The notes under the pieces are model-generated. The model saw only the letters and a program-made list of their open reading frames with translations. It was not told where the DNA came from and made no database searches. Source: Closterium sp. Naga37s-1 (Eukaryota > Streptophyta > Zygnematophyceae > Desmidiales > Closteriaceae). From it: a stretch of DNA of 64,000 nucleotides. The stretch spans positions 2,320,653-2,384,652 of the forward strand of contig CANJKZ010000979.1 of NCBI GenBank assembly GCA_947471745.1, written 5' to 3'. Position 1 is the first letter of the stretch, and every line of letters begins with the position of its first letter. Shown here one piece after another: positions 31,601 to 41,995 of this stretch. The translations under genes were made by a program, and so were the position numbers.

Positions 31601-33495
31601 AGGGAGGCACGGGTGGGGGCCACCACGCTACGGAGGCTCACTTGCCCCAGCACAGCACAGCACAGCACAGCACAGCACAGCACAGCACAGCACAGCACAG
31701 CACAGCACAGCACAACACAGCACAACACAGCACAACACAGCACAACACAGCACAGCACAACACTTCCGCGTGCCGATGGCGTTGGCAAGCGGGGGGGGGG
31801 GGGGGGAGGGGGGAGGCGAGGAGGGGGAGCCGTGGGGGGGGGGGCATCTCGTTCACACCTGCTTGTTGCCCCAGTCGTATTTCCGCGTGCCGATGGCGGT
31901 GGAGAAGTTGAGACAAAGGGGGGTGTAGAGGAAGGGGAGGAGGGGGAGGCGAGGGAGGAATATCTCGTTCGCACCTGCTTGTTGTCCCAGTCGTATTTCC
32001 GCGTGCCGATGGCGTTGGCAAAGTTCAGCAGCACGGAGCCCTCACGAGCCAATGCGTATGCTCCCGTCTGCACAAGCGGGAGGGAAAGAGAGGAGAGGGG
32101 AAGTTGGGGAGGGAGGGGGGGAGAAGGGAAAGGATAGGTTAAAGGGTAAAATTGGCAACATTGAGCAACACCGAGCGCTCATGAGTCAATGCGTACGCAC
32201 CCGTCCGCACAGGGCACGGCGGACAGAAAGGAGGGGAGAAGTTGTGAGGGGGGGGGGGAGACGGAGAAGAGGGGGAAGGAAGGAAGGGCAAAGGGCAACC
32301 AGTCGAATTGGCATAGAGCCAACGCAGAGGAAACCCTCTTTCAAATGAGCCAACGCAATGTCTGCAGGTGACTGACTGTCTAGGAACCAGTCGGCCCACG
32401 AGCTAATGGTAGTGCAGGGTGGGGCGGGGGCGGGGGCGGGGGTGGGGGTGGGGGTGGGGGTGGGGGTGGGGAAACGAGCGGCAGGGTGGTCAGAGAGACG
32501 TATTAAGCGAGCCTGGATTTTCAGGCGCCTCAAGTAATGACAAACTTTACAACAAGGATAACACAGAAATTATCATGTGTGCCATACTATGTTGCGGAAG
32601 ACGCAAGACGCACGTTTAGACGCTAGACGCTTGGCCCAAAAAATTTCGGTCAGCCCGAAAAAACAAAAACAAAATTCGCGCGCGCGAAATTTAATTTCGC
32701 GATTTCGAAGCGAAATTCAATTTCGCGACATTTGCACCCCGTCCCACCCATTTCGACCATAGAAACCAGCCCCCCAAGCAAATTTGATACCCCCCCAGCC
32801 AAAATTGAACACAAACCTCACTGCACCGCCAAGAGGTTGCGGAGCACAAATCCCCCATTTGTGCTCCCCATCTTTCATTTCTACCAAATTCTCTTTCAAA
32901 AACCCTTTAGGGTTTTGCTAGTTCCCTCGCGAAACCATGTCGTCTCCTAGTCCCTAGGGACCTATGTGACATATGTGCATGTCCCCCCACCCTCCCCATG
33001 CCCCACAGAAGTTTTTTTAGGCTGCCCGAACATTTTTTTTGGCCTGGCCGAGCTTTCGTCTAATATGCGTCTAATCTAGCCTGAAATGGGTCTAGCGTCT
33101 CAGACGCTGCGTCTAGACGCAACCGTCTAAGACGCTAGACGCGTCTTCCCATATCTGTAAGTCTTTGTCCAGCTTCCCTCTTTAAGAGGATTTCCAAGCA
33201 AGGTACCGGTGGTGAAGCACTAGAGGAGAGGGGAGAAATGGCGGGGAAGATGGGCGGGGAAGATGGGTGGGGAAGATGGGTGGGAAAAAAGGAGGGGGGC
33301 GGGGAACTGGAGGGGCAGGAGAAAAAGGGGGAGAAGGGGATGGGGAGAGCAGTGGGGGGGAAAGGGGAGGGGACAGGAGCGAAGAGGGGGGAAGGCGTAC
33401 CTGGGTGACTCGGAAGCGAGGGGCAATGGGGACGAAACTGAGAGCGCCCTTGCCCTTGTACACCGTGTGATCCACGAATACACGCGCGGAGGGCT
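28664..33495 (-). CDS. WHY: Whirly single-stranded DNA-binding protein
   Basis: Whirly proteins bind single-stranded DNA in plastids, mitochondria and nucleus. Exons in reading order: 33401-33495 (VFVDHTVYKGKGAL), 31975-32067 (TGAYALAREG..YDWDNKQ), 30965-31059 (MFSLSVSEIG..FYHDPSKG), 29608-29681 (EEGQVQKVLRIQPF), 29146-29234 (FSVPVTKAEFIVVRSAMN), 28664-28771 (FILPHLMGWNAF to the stop). Phases agree at every join and all introns are GT..AG. The KGKAAL DNA-contact motif of plant Whirlies appears as KGKGAL. The first exon (start codon and transit peptide) was not found; exon 33401-33495 needs one more base pair of codon from upstream. Introns are crowded with partial copies of the gene's own exon edges and with TIR elements. 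Confidence 0.88.
29994..30055 (-). repeat. Donor-side copy of Whirly exon 3
   Basis: Repeats the second half of exon 3 and its GTGAG donor (PEDKLDFYHDPSKG), but the first half is decayed and in frame with a TAG. A third such copy lies at 30804-30878 (with HNPSKG and a TGA). Both are downstream of the intact exon. Confidence 0.85.
30138..30762. mobile_element. TIR element in a Whirly intron, 625 bp
   Basis: Ends are inverted AGTTGGAGTATACGC. Subterminal CGCTAGCG and TAAACG repeats lie inside. Flanks TCTTCACT and TCTTCACC suggest an 8-bp target duplication with one mismatch, as in hAT transposons. No transposase is present. Confidence 0.65.
30804..30878 (-). repeat. Second donor-side copy of Whirly exon 3
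   Basis: Nearest downstream partial copy of exon 3, with GTGAG donor retained and a TGA in the reading frame. Confidence 0.85.
31157..31590 (-). repeat. Four acceptor-side copies of Whirly exon 3
   Basis: Copies at about 31157-31197, 31281-31325, 31403-31446 and 31555-31590 repeat the exon start (MFSLSVSEIGSVLG) with pyrimidine-rich acceptor sequence, at 120-145 bp spacing. Each breaks off before NPEDKLDF. Some keep AG, one has lost it. All lie upstream of the intact exon 30965-31059. Confidence 0.9.
31649..31763. repeat. CACAG/CAGCA microsatellite
   Basis: About 23 units of a CAGCA-type pentamer with CAACA variants near the right end. It starts from GCCCCAGCAC, the same bases that end each exon-3 edge copy, so the array may have expanded from one such copy. 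Confidence 0.9.
31762..31911 (-). repeat. Two downstream partial copies of Whirly exon 2
   Basis: 31859-31911 repeats the exon end (AIGTRKYDWGNKQ) with a GTGTG donor; 31762-31790 repeats only the middle (ANAIGTRK). They lie downstream of intact exon 2 (31975-32067). Confidence 0.85.
32150..32362 (-). repeat. Two upstream partial copies of Whirly exon 2
   Basis: 32150-32207 repeats the exon start (TGAYALTHERSVLL), with the acceptor AG changed to GG. About 32330-32362 repeats a shorter, more decayed start that keeps TGCAG. Both lie upstream of the intact exon. Confidence 0.75.
32418..32470. repeat. G-rich tandem repeat, quadruplex candidate
   Basis: Repeated GGGGGC and GGGGGT hexamers. On the minus (gene) strand they read as a C-rich tract within Whirly intron 1. 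Confidence 0.85.
32596..33149. mobile_element. Possible TIR element with GACGC repeats in a Whirly intron
   Basis: Left end GGAAGACGC plus GACGCTAGACGC repeats is mirrored at the right end by GCGTCTAGACGC and GCGTCTTCC. An internal TTTCGCG/CGCGAAA-rich block lies near 32675-32730. No clear target duplication and no transposase. Confidence 0.5.
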
Positions 33496-33581
33496 CTGGT
33501 GGTGGCAGTGGGGGCCGGTGGGTGGTGGGGTTTGAAGCATCACATTGATGAGGGCAAGAGGGGGGAGCAGGAGTGCCATCA

Positions 33582-33795
33582 AGCGCCCTTGCCCCTGTAC
33601 ACCGTGTGATCCACGAAGACACGCGCAGAGGGCTCTGGTGGTGGGGGGTGGAGGAGGGGGGCAGAGGGAGGAGGCAGTAAAGTGATGAGTGCAAGAACAG
33701 GGAGCTATGGCATCCATGAATACACGAGTACACGAATAGTGACCTTGCCCTTGTGAATAGTATGGTCCATGAATACACGAATGTGAGCAGAGGGC
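33582..33795 (-). repeat. Two acceptor-side copies of Whirly exon 1
   Basis: 33582-33634 repeats PSARVFVDHTVYRGKGA and then stops; 33741-33795 is a more decayed copy. Both keep the CCACCACCAG acceptor context and lie upstream of intact exon 33401-33495, at 139 and 161 bp spacing. Confidence 0.88.
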
Positions 33796-34163
33796 TCTGG
33801 TGGTGGGGGTGGCGGGGATTGGGAATGACAGAGGGAGGAGGCAGCAAAGTGATGAGTTCAAGAGGGGGGATGCTTCGAGAAGATGAGGAGAGAGCAGGTA
33901 AGGTGGACTCCCGGAAAGAGGCATGATGAGCAGAGGGAGGAAACTTTTGAGTCGAATCAAAAGTCACCTCATTACGGTGGAGGAAAAGGAGAGAAGGAGA
34001 GGAGGAGAGAAGGGGAGAAGGGGAGAAGAGGAGAGAAGAAGACAAGGCGATTTCTCCAAAATTCGCTAACTTCCCCAACCTCGCCCCTCTCCGCCCTTTT
34101 TCTTTGACCCCCCCCCTTTCATCCGTCTCTCCCCTCCTCCCCAGCTTCCCTCCCTCTCTCCCT
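33796..34163. other. Between the two host genes; no exon confirmed
   Basis: The missing Whirly first exon might lie here. An open minus-strand frame covers it, but it is low-complexity Ser/Pro/Leu sequence with no ATG or transit-peptide pattern I can defend. Confidence 0.35.
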
Positions 34164-36826
34164 CTAAGACAATTTGGCCCTGGCGCTAGGCCCGTAAGCC
34201 TCGTGGCGGGCGCGGTTGGTGAGGTGGCAGAGGTAGGCTGAGGGCCAGCGCAGCATGAAGCGGAAGGATTGCGCTCGCCACCAGTGCAGCTGCAGGTACG
34301 GAGGGTTCTCCACGCGCACCCGCCCCATCACCTCCGTGTCTCCCCTGCTCTCCAGATATGCTGTGCCCCACCGCCTGGTGTGAGGGAGATGTTGGAGGGG
34401 AGGGGTTGGAGGGGCGCAGGTGAGAGAGGAGAGAGTTAGCCTTCACATCGCCTCGTGTCCCCCCTGCTCTCCAGAAACGCTTTGCCCCACCGCCTGATGG
34501 GAGGGAGATGGGGATGGAAAGGAGGGGTTTGGAACATGCGCAGGTGAGAGAGTTAGAACGGCCCACCCCAGCACCTCCGTGTGCCCCCTTCTCTCTAGAA
34601 CTGCCGTGCCCCCCTCTCTGTCATCTGGCAGTATGCACCGTGCAATGCACGGGGTATTGGATTGTGAGGGACCAGATGCCTGAATCAAATGCCTGTTGCC
34701 TCAAGAGTCTCACCTGGCAGCTAGCACCGTGGCATGGGGCGGAAAGGGCGGAAAGGTCGACTCAGTGGAGAGCAGAACGCGCCTGTCAGACCCCATCAGC
34801 GCCTCCATCCCCTCTGCGCCCATGCCCTTGGGACTCGTAGCCAGCACGCTCACCCCACCCCCCCTCCAATGCAATCTCTCTCACCTGGCAGCAAGCGCGG
34901 TGTTATGCGGGGGGAACATAGACTCGGTGAAGAGCAGGACGCGCGCGTCGGACACCAGTACCGCCGCCATCTCCTCTGCGCCCATTCCCTTGGGGGAGTC
35001 ATAGCCGCCACGCTCACCCCACCCCACCTACAATCACCACCACTTCCCATCCACCCCCTCTCCCCCCTCCAATGCAACCTCTCTCTCACCTAGCAGCCAG
35101 CGCCGTGGAATGCGGAGGAAAAGTCGATTCAGTGAAGAGCAGAATGCGCGCGTCGGACACCATTAGCGTTGCCTGTACTCCCAGCATTGACGCTACTATC
35201 AAGGTGCCTCAAGAGTCTCACCTAGCAGCAAGCGCGGTGGAATGCGGGGGAAAAGTAGACACAGTGAAGAGCAGAACGCGCGCGTCGGACGCCAGTACCG
35301 CCGCCATCTCCTCTGCGCCCATGCCCGTGGGACTTGTAGCCAGCACGCTCACCCCTCCCCGCGTCACCACCTCCCGCACCCCACCCTTCCCTGCTGGCCC
35401 TGCTGCTGCGACGGCTGCTATTGCTTCGAGTGCGGCTTCGTCGCACGAGGGGGCGACGAGGGGGAAGAAGTAGCAGGAGAAGGAGCCCTTGGCTGCGCCT
35501 GGGAGGGGGAAGGGGTGGGGGGATGGGGAACAAGGGAAGGACAGGTGACGGACGCCCTTCTAGTGCTGTCTCTTCGCATGCGGGTGCGTCGCGGTAGCGA
35601 GGGGGGAAGAATTGCGGGAGAAGGAGACGAGGGGCCAAAGTGAGCGCCTGTGCACACCTCTCATTACCGTATTGATTAGGCATTACCAGTCCAGTCCTTA
35701 CCAGTGCAGTGGGAGTGGTTGGCGCGCTCAAAGGATCCGGGCGTGGTGACGAGAATGCGGTCGTGCGACATGGCGTGATTCAGCCACGCGCTCATGATGT
35801 GAATCTGCGACCCGATGCCGTTTCTGCGGCTCGGCCACGGCACCACCAGCAACCGCCGCCCGACGCACTCCCCCCTGGCGGCTTGAGCGGCCGCGGAGGC
35901 GGAGCGCGCGGGGAACTGGTGCAGCCAGATGTCGGCCTGCGCCTGGCGCGTCCCGGCGAGATTGGCGGCGTCCGATCCGCGCACCTGGGGGAAAGGAAAG
36001 GGCGGGGGAAGGGGGCGGGGTTGGGGAGTGGGGGCAAGTGGGAGGAGGAGGGTGAAGGCCGCCTTGTTTAGTGATCCGTCAACGAGCCGTCACCCATTGC
36101 TCGCCAGGCGCGCAACCACCACTCACCACCACTCACCACTCCCGTTCACACGAGCCAGCACTCACCCAAGGCGGCTGCGGGTAACGGCACCCGCTCGGCA
36201 CGCTGGACCACGTGGGCGCTTCCCCGCGCGGCCCGCGCGCCTCCGTCTGCTGACGGAACGTGCTCCGCACAGAGCAGTCCTCCAGGTGCGGAGCGCGCGG
36301 CACGTTGGGTGGCAGGGCAATGCGCGCAGGAGGCTGCGCGGGGTCCGCGAGGCCGTAGACCCCTTCCCAGGCCTGAGCGTGGGGGAAGGACGGGGAAGGG
36401 AAGGGAAGGGGGGGAGGGAGACGAGTCTTTAGAATTCTCAAAAGTCCGCATGGCAAAACAGGCATGGCGGGCGGAGAAGGAGAGAGAGGCCGGGGGTGAA
36501 GGGGAGGAAAGGGGGAGCGGACGGAGAGGGTAGCGGTGGGGTTGGAGGTCGGACGAATTGCCGCGTCGAGATGTATTGTTGTGAAAAAACGTGAACCAAA
36601 TCTCGGCGAGGGTCAGGTAAGATCGTACGCGATATAGCTCCATAGACCGTTCGAAGGAAGGCAGCTCGTTGGCGCGCGCCGCGTTGTCGTCTTCTTGCGG
36701 CATCTCGATGTACCCCTTCGCTTGCTGCTGCTGCAGCTTCCCCGCCATTCCGTGCCCGCCCCTTAACGGTGCCGCTTGTATCGCGAACGCGCAAGCCAGC
36801 AGCACGAGCAGAAGAGTAACACTCAT
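34164..36826 (-). CDS. Putative secretory-pathway glycosyltransferase-like protein
   Basis: Spliced gene. Exons in order: 36629-36826 (ATG; hydrophobic MSVTLLLVLLACAFAIQAA, a signal anchor or signal peptide), 36166-36372, 35702-35984, 35222-35498, 34164-34374. Phases fit at all joins and the introns are GT..AG. Visible motifs are VVPWPSRRNGIGSQIH, SFERANHSHC, SFSCYFFPL, LLFTVSTFPPH and WWRAQSFRFMLRWPSAYLC. The GIGSQIH/NR-type pattern recalls fucosyltransferase-like plant enzymes, but I cannot name the family. The last exon runs into TAG at 34164-34166, sooner than I would expect, so the gene may be cut short or have an unseen donor near its end. An alternative upstream ATG ends at 36868. Confidence 0.65.
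34446..34625 (-). repeat. Two acceptor-side copies of the last exon
   Basis: 34446-34493 and about 34570-34625 repeat the start of exon 34164-34374 (RRWGTAYLESRGDTEV) with acceptor context. Both lie upstream of it. Confidence 0.85.
34714..35172 (-). repeat. Three donor-side copies of the fourth exon
   Basis: 34714-34848, 34885-35005 and 35090-35172 repeat the end of exon 35222-35498 (GMGAEEMAAVL..FTESTFPPH..ALAAR) together with the GTGAG donor. The first copy also keeps the following intron bases GACTCTTGAGGC. All lie downstream of the intact exon. Confidence 0.9.
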
Positions 36827-36874
36827 ATTTGAGCTTCTGCTACAGTATCCAACCGTACAGCCGGTCATTATGGC

Positions 36875-38159
36875 CTAGAAAACGATACACCTCACGCCGC
36901 AGGGCGCGCGTCGGCTGAAACACCGACAAATTAAAGAATATGAGCCCCACTTTTGTACTAGCTGCGCCTTAGTAGTATGTTTTTTGGGTCGATTAATTGC
37001 ACCTTGTACCACGTGCGAGTAGCGTGAAGACAGTGCCGCGAGTGGCGGGGAAATGGCTATTCTCAGTACTAAAATTGTGGAACACTTTTGAATTTTTTCA
37101 AGAGGGACTTTGGGATATGCGTGTGAAATTTTGGAGCAGCTGAAATTTTGGTGCGTTTGTATGCGCGGCTGCCTTTGACGGGGGGATAAAAAAGCAGCGA
37201 TTGCGAGAGGACGAGTGCGAGCACACTGATAAGTGGGGTGGTGAGCGGAATGAAAGCAGAGACTCGACTTATATGCCTCGACTGGCACATGGCGGTGAGC
37301 GTGGCTCAATCAACAAAGCTGGAAAGGGGCCACCAGTCTGCCTGCGAATGAGTATGGAATGGATCACGCGGTTATGAGTGCTTTTCTAAGGACTTGATAT
37401 ATGTTACAAATGCTTTGAGTAGGATAGAGTGTGCTGTAGTTCGTTAACAGGTTTGAACAGGCCCATTCGCAGACCTGATGTGCTATGCTGTCGCTGGCAA
37501 GCAGGCAGGCCGCCGAGCCGCAGGGGCTGATCGCTGGAGTGTTGCGCGTCGCTAGCTGTCGCGAGTGTGGAGCAAAGTATCCAATGAATTCGCTCCGTCC
37601 CAGCAGCAATGTCAGCTGACAGGAAAGATTTTCTCCTTATTAGCAGATCCGGTATATCACACATGAAACACGTCAGACTGGTTGGAAATGCTCAAACACC
37701 CAACATCTTGCAGTTCTTTGTACCACATATTACCACCCGTAAATCTTGTAATGATGCATGGCCGCATGATGAGGATACCAGACATGACGCATTGTTGTCA
37801 GAACTGCGCAGCCTACATAATTTAGCTCCTTTCCTCCCTTCCCATGGTCCTGTCCCGCTCGTGCAGCTAAACTATTGATCTGAAAGGGCCGTTCTGTAAC
37901 ATCCCACAAGGGATTTAGCCAGGATCCATCTCAAGGTTGATCGCAGGTAGTTTGCAGCGGAAATGAGAATTGATGACACCCATCAGAGTGACTGTAAAAT
38001 GACAGAAGTGACTATAACCCTAGACATACATACGTTTATACATGAAGCCAAGGGAATACGAAGAGACCTACAACTAGCCATGTACTATGAGGGGTACATC
38101 ACCTTATTACAGAGAAACTCAATCATGCAGCGCATGTACCCTTTTTAAACATGTTCCCG
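36875..38159. other. Upstream region of the glycosyltransferase-like gene; no gene supported
   Basis: Probably holds that gene's promoter. Short open frames on both strands show no motif. The AT-rich part near 38000-38150 may be 3' sequence of the old copia. Confidence 0.4.
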
Positions 38160-41100
38160 CCTTTTCTCTTGTTGAATGTATATGCTTGCATCCGTCTTGT
38201 CATGACAACTGGCTTCGTTAGGGCTCGACCCTCGGTTATCATCTTCGGTAGTACTTGACTGTATCGGCGTAGCAGGTTCTGACACTCTTGACCACCCCGC
38301 TACGGTTGGCGCAGTGCTTGTACTGCTGACTTGGCAGTCGTTTAGTGAGGAAGTCAGTCGCCATATCAGTAGTAAGACAGTACGTCCGGTTGACAAAGCC
38401 AGGCTTGTTTGCGATTTTGATCGCGCTCCGGTTGCCGTAATGAAGGCAGAAGGTTGATGATGTCGCAATTTTCGCCTCCTGCAATAGTTCCTGCAGATAG
38501 AGGCCTTCGCGAGTTGCAGGGGTGGCGATGATAAATTCTGCTTCGGTTGACGACATGGCAACCAGCTCTTGCTTCTGGGAGTTCCAAGAGATTGGCCCCG
38601 TTGGCTTGAGTCGAAAGAGGACGCAGTCCGTGACCGTCTATTGTCAAGTCAGCGGCGTGATCGGCATCCACGTATCCGACGAGGTTGAAGGATTGGGTTG
38701 TCAGTGTTGAATAGGAGAGGCCAATGTTGGGTGTCGATATGAAGTACTGCAGGGAGCGCTGAATATCCAGCAGGTTCTCGGCCATAGTACTGGGCTAGTT
38801 GAATAGCGATATATGACTCGTCGGGCCTGCATGTGACGGAAGCGAACATCAGGCAGCCCGGCTGCTGCTAGTAAATGTGGAGTCTCGTCGGCGATAGAGG
38901 TTTGTTGTCCAGTTTCTGGTTGGGTCCAGGCAAGCGGTAGAGAGTTGAGAGAGGATGGAATGTTGAACCGCTCCACAAGTGATTCGGCGTATTTAGAGGC
39001 TAGAAGATGGATGGCTTCAGGAGCGTGGGAGATGTTGAGACCTAGGAAATGTGTTACGTTGTGATTGGTGGTGATGTTGACAAGACTCCCTAGGTTCCTC
39101 TCGAACTGATCAAGCAGAGTATTTCTCGTCCCTGCGTACAACATATCGTCGACGTAGACAGTGAGTAGGATATAATCATCGCAGAACTGGAGGCGCTACA
39201 TCTAGCGTCTTGTGGTAGCTACGGGAAACTGATTTCCAGTATGATCTTGTATAGATGATGCTGCCACAGTCGCAGTGCTTGCTTGATCCCGTAGAGGGAA
39301 TTCTTTAGCTGGCAGACCCTGGAGCCACCTTCTCCATATAGGAATGCGTACTTTACGTCGATATGTCGGAGTGGGAGATGTTTAGTAGCGACGATGGCGA
39401 GTAGGATGCGCATAGAGGTGTGGCGGCTTACGGGGGCAAAAGTTTGGTCGAGGTCAATCCCGTGATGTTGATCCTAGCTGCGCACGCCCCTTCTTGCCTT
39501 GAAATGCTCGGTTGACCCGTCAGCCGCAGTCTTTACGCGAAAGACCTATTTTCCTGATAACACCCACCTTCCCTTTACCGTCGTCCGATCAACGAGAACC
39601 CAAGTGTTACGGGACTCCAGCGCCTTTAGTTCTGCATTTATCGTTGCCCACAATTTCTTGTTATGAGGTCCTATCAAGCCTCCCTTGGGTTTTTAGGCTT
39701 GATGACTCGCAGGGCGGTAGTAGTTGCTGTGTGCAGGCCGAGCAGTTGTAGCTCTGTGGCAATAGTGTTATGTTGCTCTCCAGTGGTCACTTCCTGCACA
39801 TCGTCATCATCGCTTCCGCGTGCAAGTGAAAAGTTTCTGACAGGGTCTTGGCGACGCGATGGTCCGGGAGCCGTTCCGTCGTCATCGTCGCGCGAACGTG
39901 GATTCATACCAGGGTGTTCGTTATCAGCATCACAGTCGAGGATTGCTGCTGTAGCTTGGTCCTCAGGAGTGGCGAAGCTTCGATCCCCGTGCGCGTAAGC
40001 TTGACTGGCTTCTACCTATTCATCCGCGTAGAACTTAGCGAGTGTGAGGCACTCGTACAACAAGATGTCATGCGCAGGTGCGATCTTGTTGCTTTGCAGT
40101 TCGAGAATGGGCCACCCCTTGTAATCGTAGTTGATCCTGAGATGAATTCCCCAACGTGCACAGTCCGTGAACTTCCCTATGGTAGCTGACGTGGGTCTTT
40201 CCTTCCCATACCTGCAGCATTGAAGTGTCCCCTTTCCTTCCTGTCTATTTCACGTGTGGCAACAGGTTTCCCCTAATCGTAGTGGTGGAGAGGAGGCTGT
40301 GAAGCCGTACTGCGTAATGCATTGTGTACGGCTAGTACGTAGCAACGAGTCTGGACTACTTTTGCAGTATGCCCACCTTTGCCATGAGTGTGCGGTTGAT
40401 GCGCATAGCGTGTTATGTGATGCTATCATTCGCATTCACGTCTGTCTGCCTCCCATCTTATCTTTCTACCTTGCATGTGTGGTGTGCGTGTGCGTAAGAA
40501 TTTGTGTGCGTGTGCGTAAGAATTTTCTGAGCATGTGTGAATATCATTTTATTTGAGCAGATATGTGAAATAACTCCTCTGCTCAAAAGCTTTCCGACGA
40601 ACCAAGAATCGTCGCGATCGGAGCACAACCGAGAAAGTTACGAACGGTTGAAGTTCGTATGCTTTTGAAATTTGGTTGCGACGACTTTGGGAATTTGTGG
40701 AGTGACTCTATATGGGGGTTGGGAAATTCGTCACTCTATTGTAGATGCTGCCAAGTCGTTGGAAGAAGCCAAACCAGGTTGGCAAGTGTGGCCAAGTTGG
40801 GTGAGGTGGATTGTGGAGGTTGGGAAAGTGACAAAAGTAAAAGTGGGGTTGCTTTAGGGAGGGGATTTTATGTGCTTATAGGGTTTCCTTGGTTGGGACT
40901 CCCTAGGGACCTTCCCCCTCGTCCTCCTCATCCCCTCCTACCTGGTTTCTAGCTACTCTGATTCCCTTGTGTGGTACTTGTGTGAACTATTGTGATTGAG
41001 TTAAGTTTCTGTGGCAGCATACCCCCCAGTGCGCCGAAATTGATATCTCGAGTTTACTTCATCTATTGATACGATTCAAGTTGGGAATTGTAGCCACAGT

Positions 41101-41661
41101 CTAGGGGTACAACATATTAAATTTGGTGAAGTTTTAACGGTGCGTTTTTCATCGACGGCGTTTCATATAAAGTCAGCATTTCTGTCCAGAAACTTAGACC
41201 AACGATTTTGTGATATTTCGGCCCCTAATCTTCATAGACCTTGTCCTTAATCTCTAACACAGTGGCGACGTCTGTATGCCAGATCTGAAGTTTCTTCCTC
41301 GTTTTCCGCTGCGCATGAGCCAGCCAGAGGCGAAAGACTTCGTATTGCTGCGGCTCGGTACGTTTGCTATCCAGACGTAACGCATCCATGCGTCCACAGA
41401 GGTGAGCGTGCTGCATTCATCGTTGAGACCACTGATGTTGACGACGAGGAAGTCGCTGCATACCTTGCGTAGCTTCGCGCACCGATTCGTGTTGGGTTCA
41501 AGCAGGGGAAAAGGGTGGTGAGTGAGTGCGGCTGCGGGGCAGATGGTGCAGGTGTGTCGATGTGAGGTGTTTCTCAGCTCTGTTCCGTCAGGTCGCAGGA
41601 CTGCTCCAGGTGCGAATACTTCGGTGATGATGCAGTCGTTAAGGGTATGTCGTGAGGGGTG
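38160..41661 (-). pseudogene. Old copia pol remnant, interrupted
   Basis: Minus strand, in reading order from the right: integrase finger and core start (CTICP, FLVVNISG, WLAHAQRKTRKK; 41661-41260), then a solo LTR (41259-40411), then integrase (INRTLMAKVGILQ, about 40405), its C-terminus, RT (HGIDLDQTFAPVSR, KNSLYGIKQALRLW, DMLYAGTRN) and RNase H (STEAEFI, DFLTKRLPSQ) to about 38240. Many stops and frameshifts. It continues on the far side of the 41662-53091 insertion at 53092. Confidence 0.85.
40411..41259 (+). repeat. Solo LTR of the intact-copia family
   Basis: 849 bp, TGTTATGTGATG to TCTCTAACA, an inverted diverged relative of the 5588-6456 LTR. It splits the old integrase. Flanks TAGCG and CAGTG do not match, and about 45 integrase codons are missing across the joint, so a deletion accompanied or followed it. 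Confidence 0.88.
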
Positions 41662-41789
41662 TGTGAAGAAACAGGAATGAATGATTGACTAGGAAATGAG
41701 TTGGGTACAAATATGAAACCCTAGGAAACTGTACCCCATAGTGTCTACCCCACTACAGCCTAGATAGGCTATGTGATTAATGTTTGACA
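41662..41789 (-). repeat. 3' LTR of the 11.4-kb copia
   Basis: Base-for-base copy of 52964-53091 by eye. Starts TGTGAAG and ends TTTGACA. Confidence 0.96.
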
Positions 41790-41995
41790 CACCCCCATAG
41801 GCAAAGTGGGGGAGAACAAGAGGTCACAAGACCAGTCAAGCAAAACAAAGCAAAGCAAGCTCAGGGTGGATCACAACGTCACCACACATTCCGAGCACAG
41901 GTTCAAAGGCCACAAGGCCAGTTCACATGCAGGATTATATACAAGAAGTAAACAAGTAAGTGCAGATATATATATAGATCACAGTACAAGTAAAG

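Noticed and set aside
30866..32073. Minus-strand frames of 152 and 258 codons with MFSLSV repeats
   Set aside because: These read through exon-edge copies and intron sequence. The repeats are real, but the continuous protein is not.
33182..34078. A 298-codon minus-strand protein
   Set aside because: It is an open frame through pyrimidine-rich introns. Only the part within 33401-33495 is a real Whirly exon, and the rest has no ATG start or conserved sequence.
35222..35731. A separate 169-codon minus-strand protein
   Set aside because: It is a shadow frame of the fourth and third exons of the glycosyltransferase-like gene.
37364..37878. Short genes on either strand upstream of the glycosyltransferase-like gene
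   Set aside because: 81-89-codon frames with no motif, splice pattern or second copy to support them.
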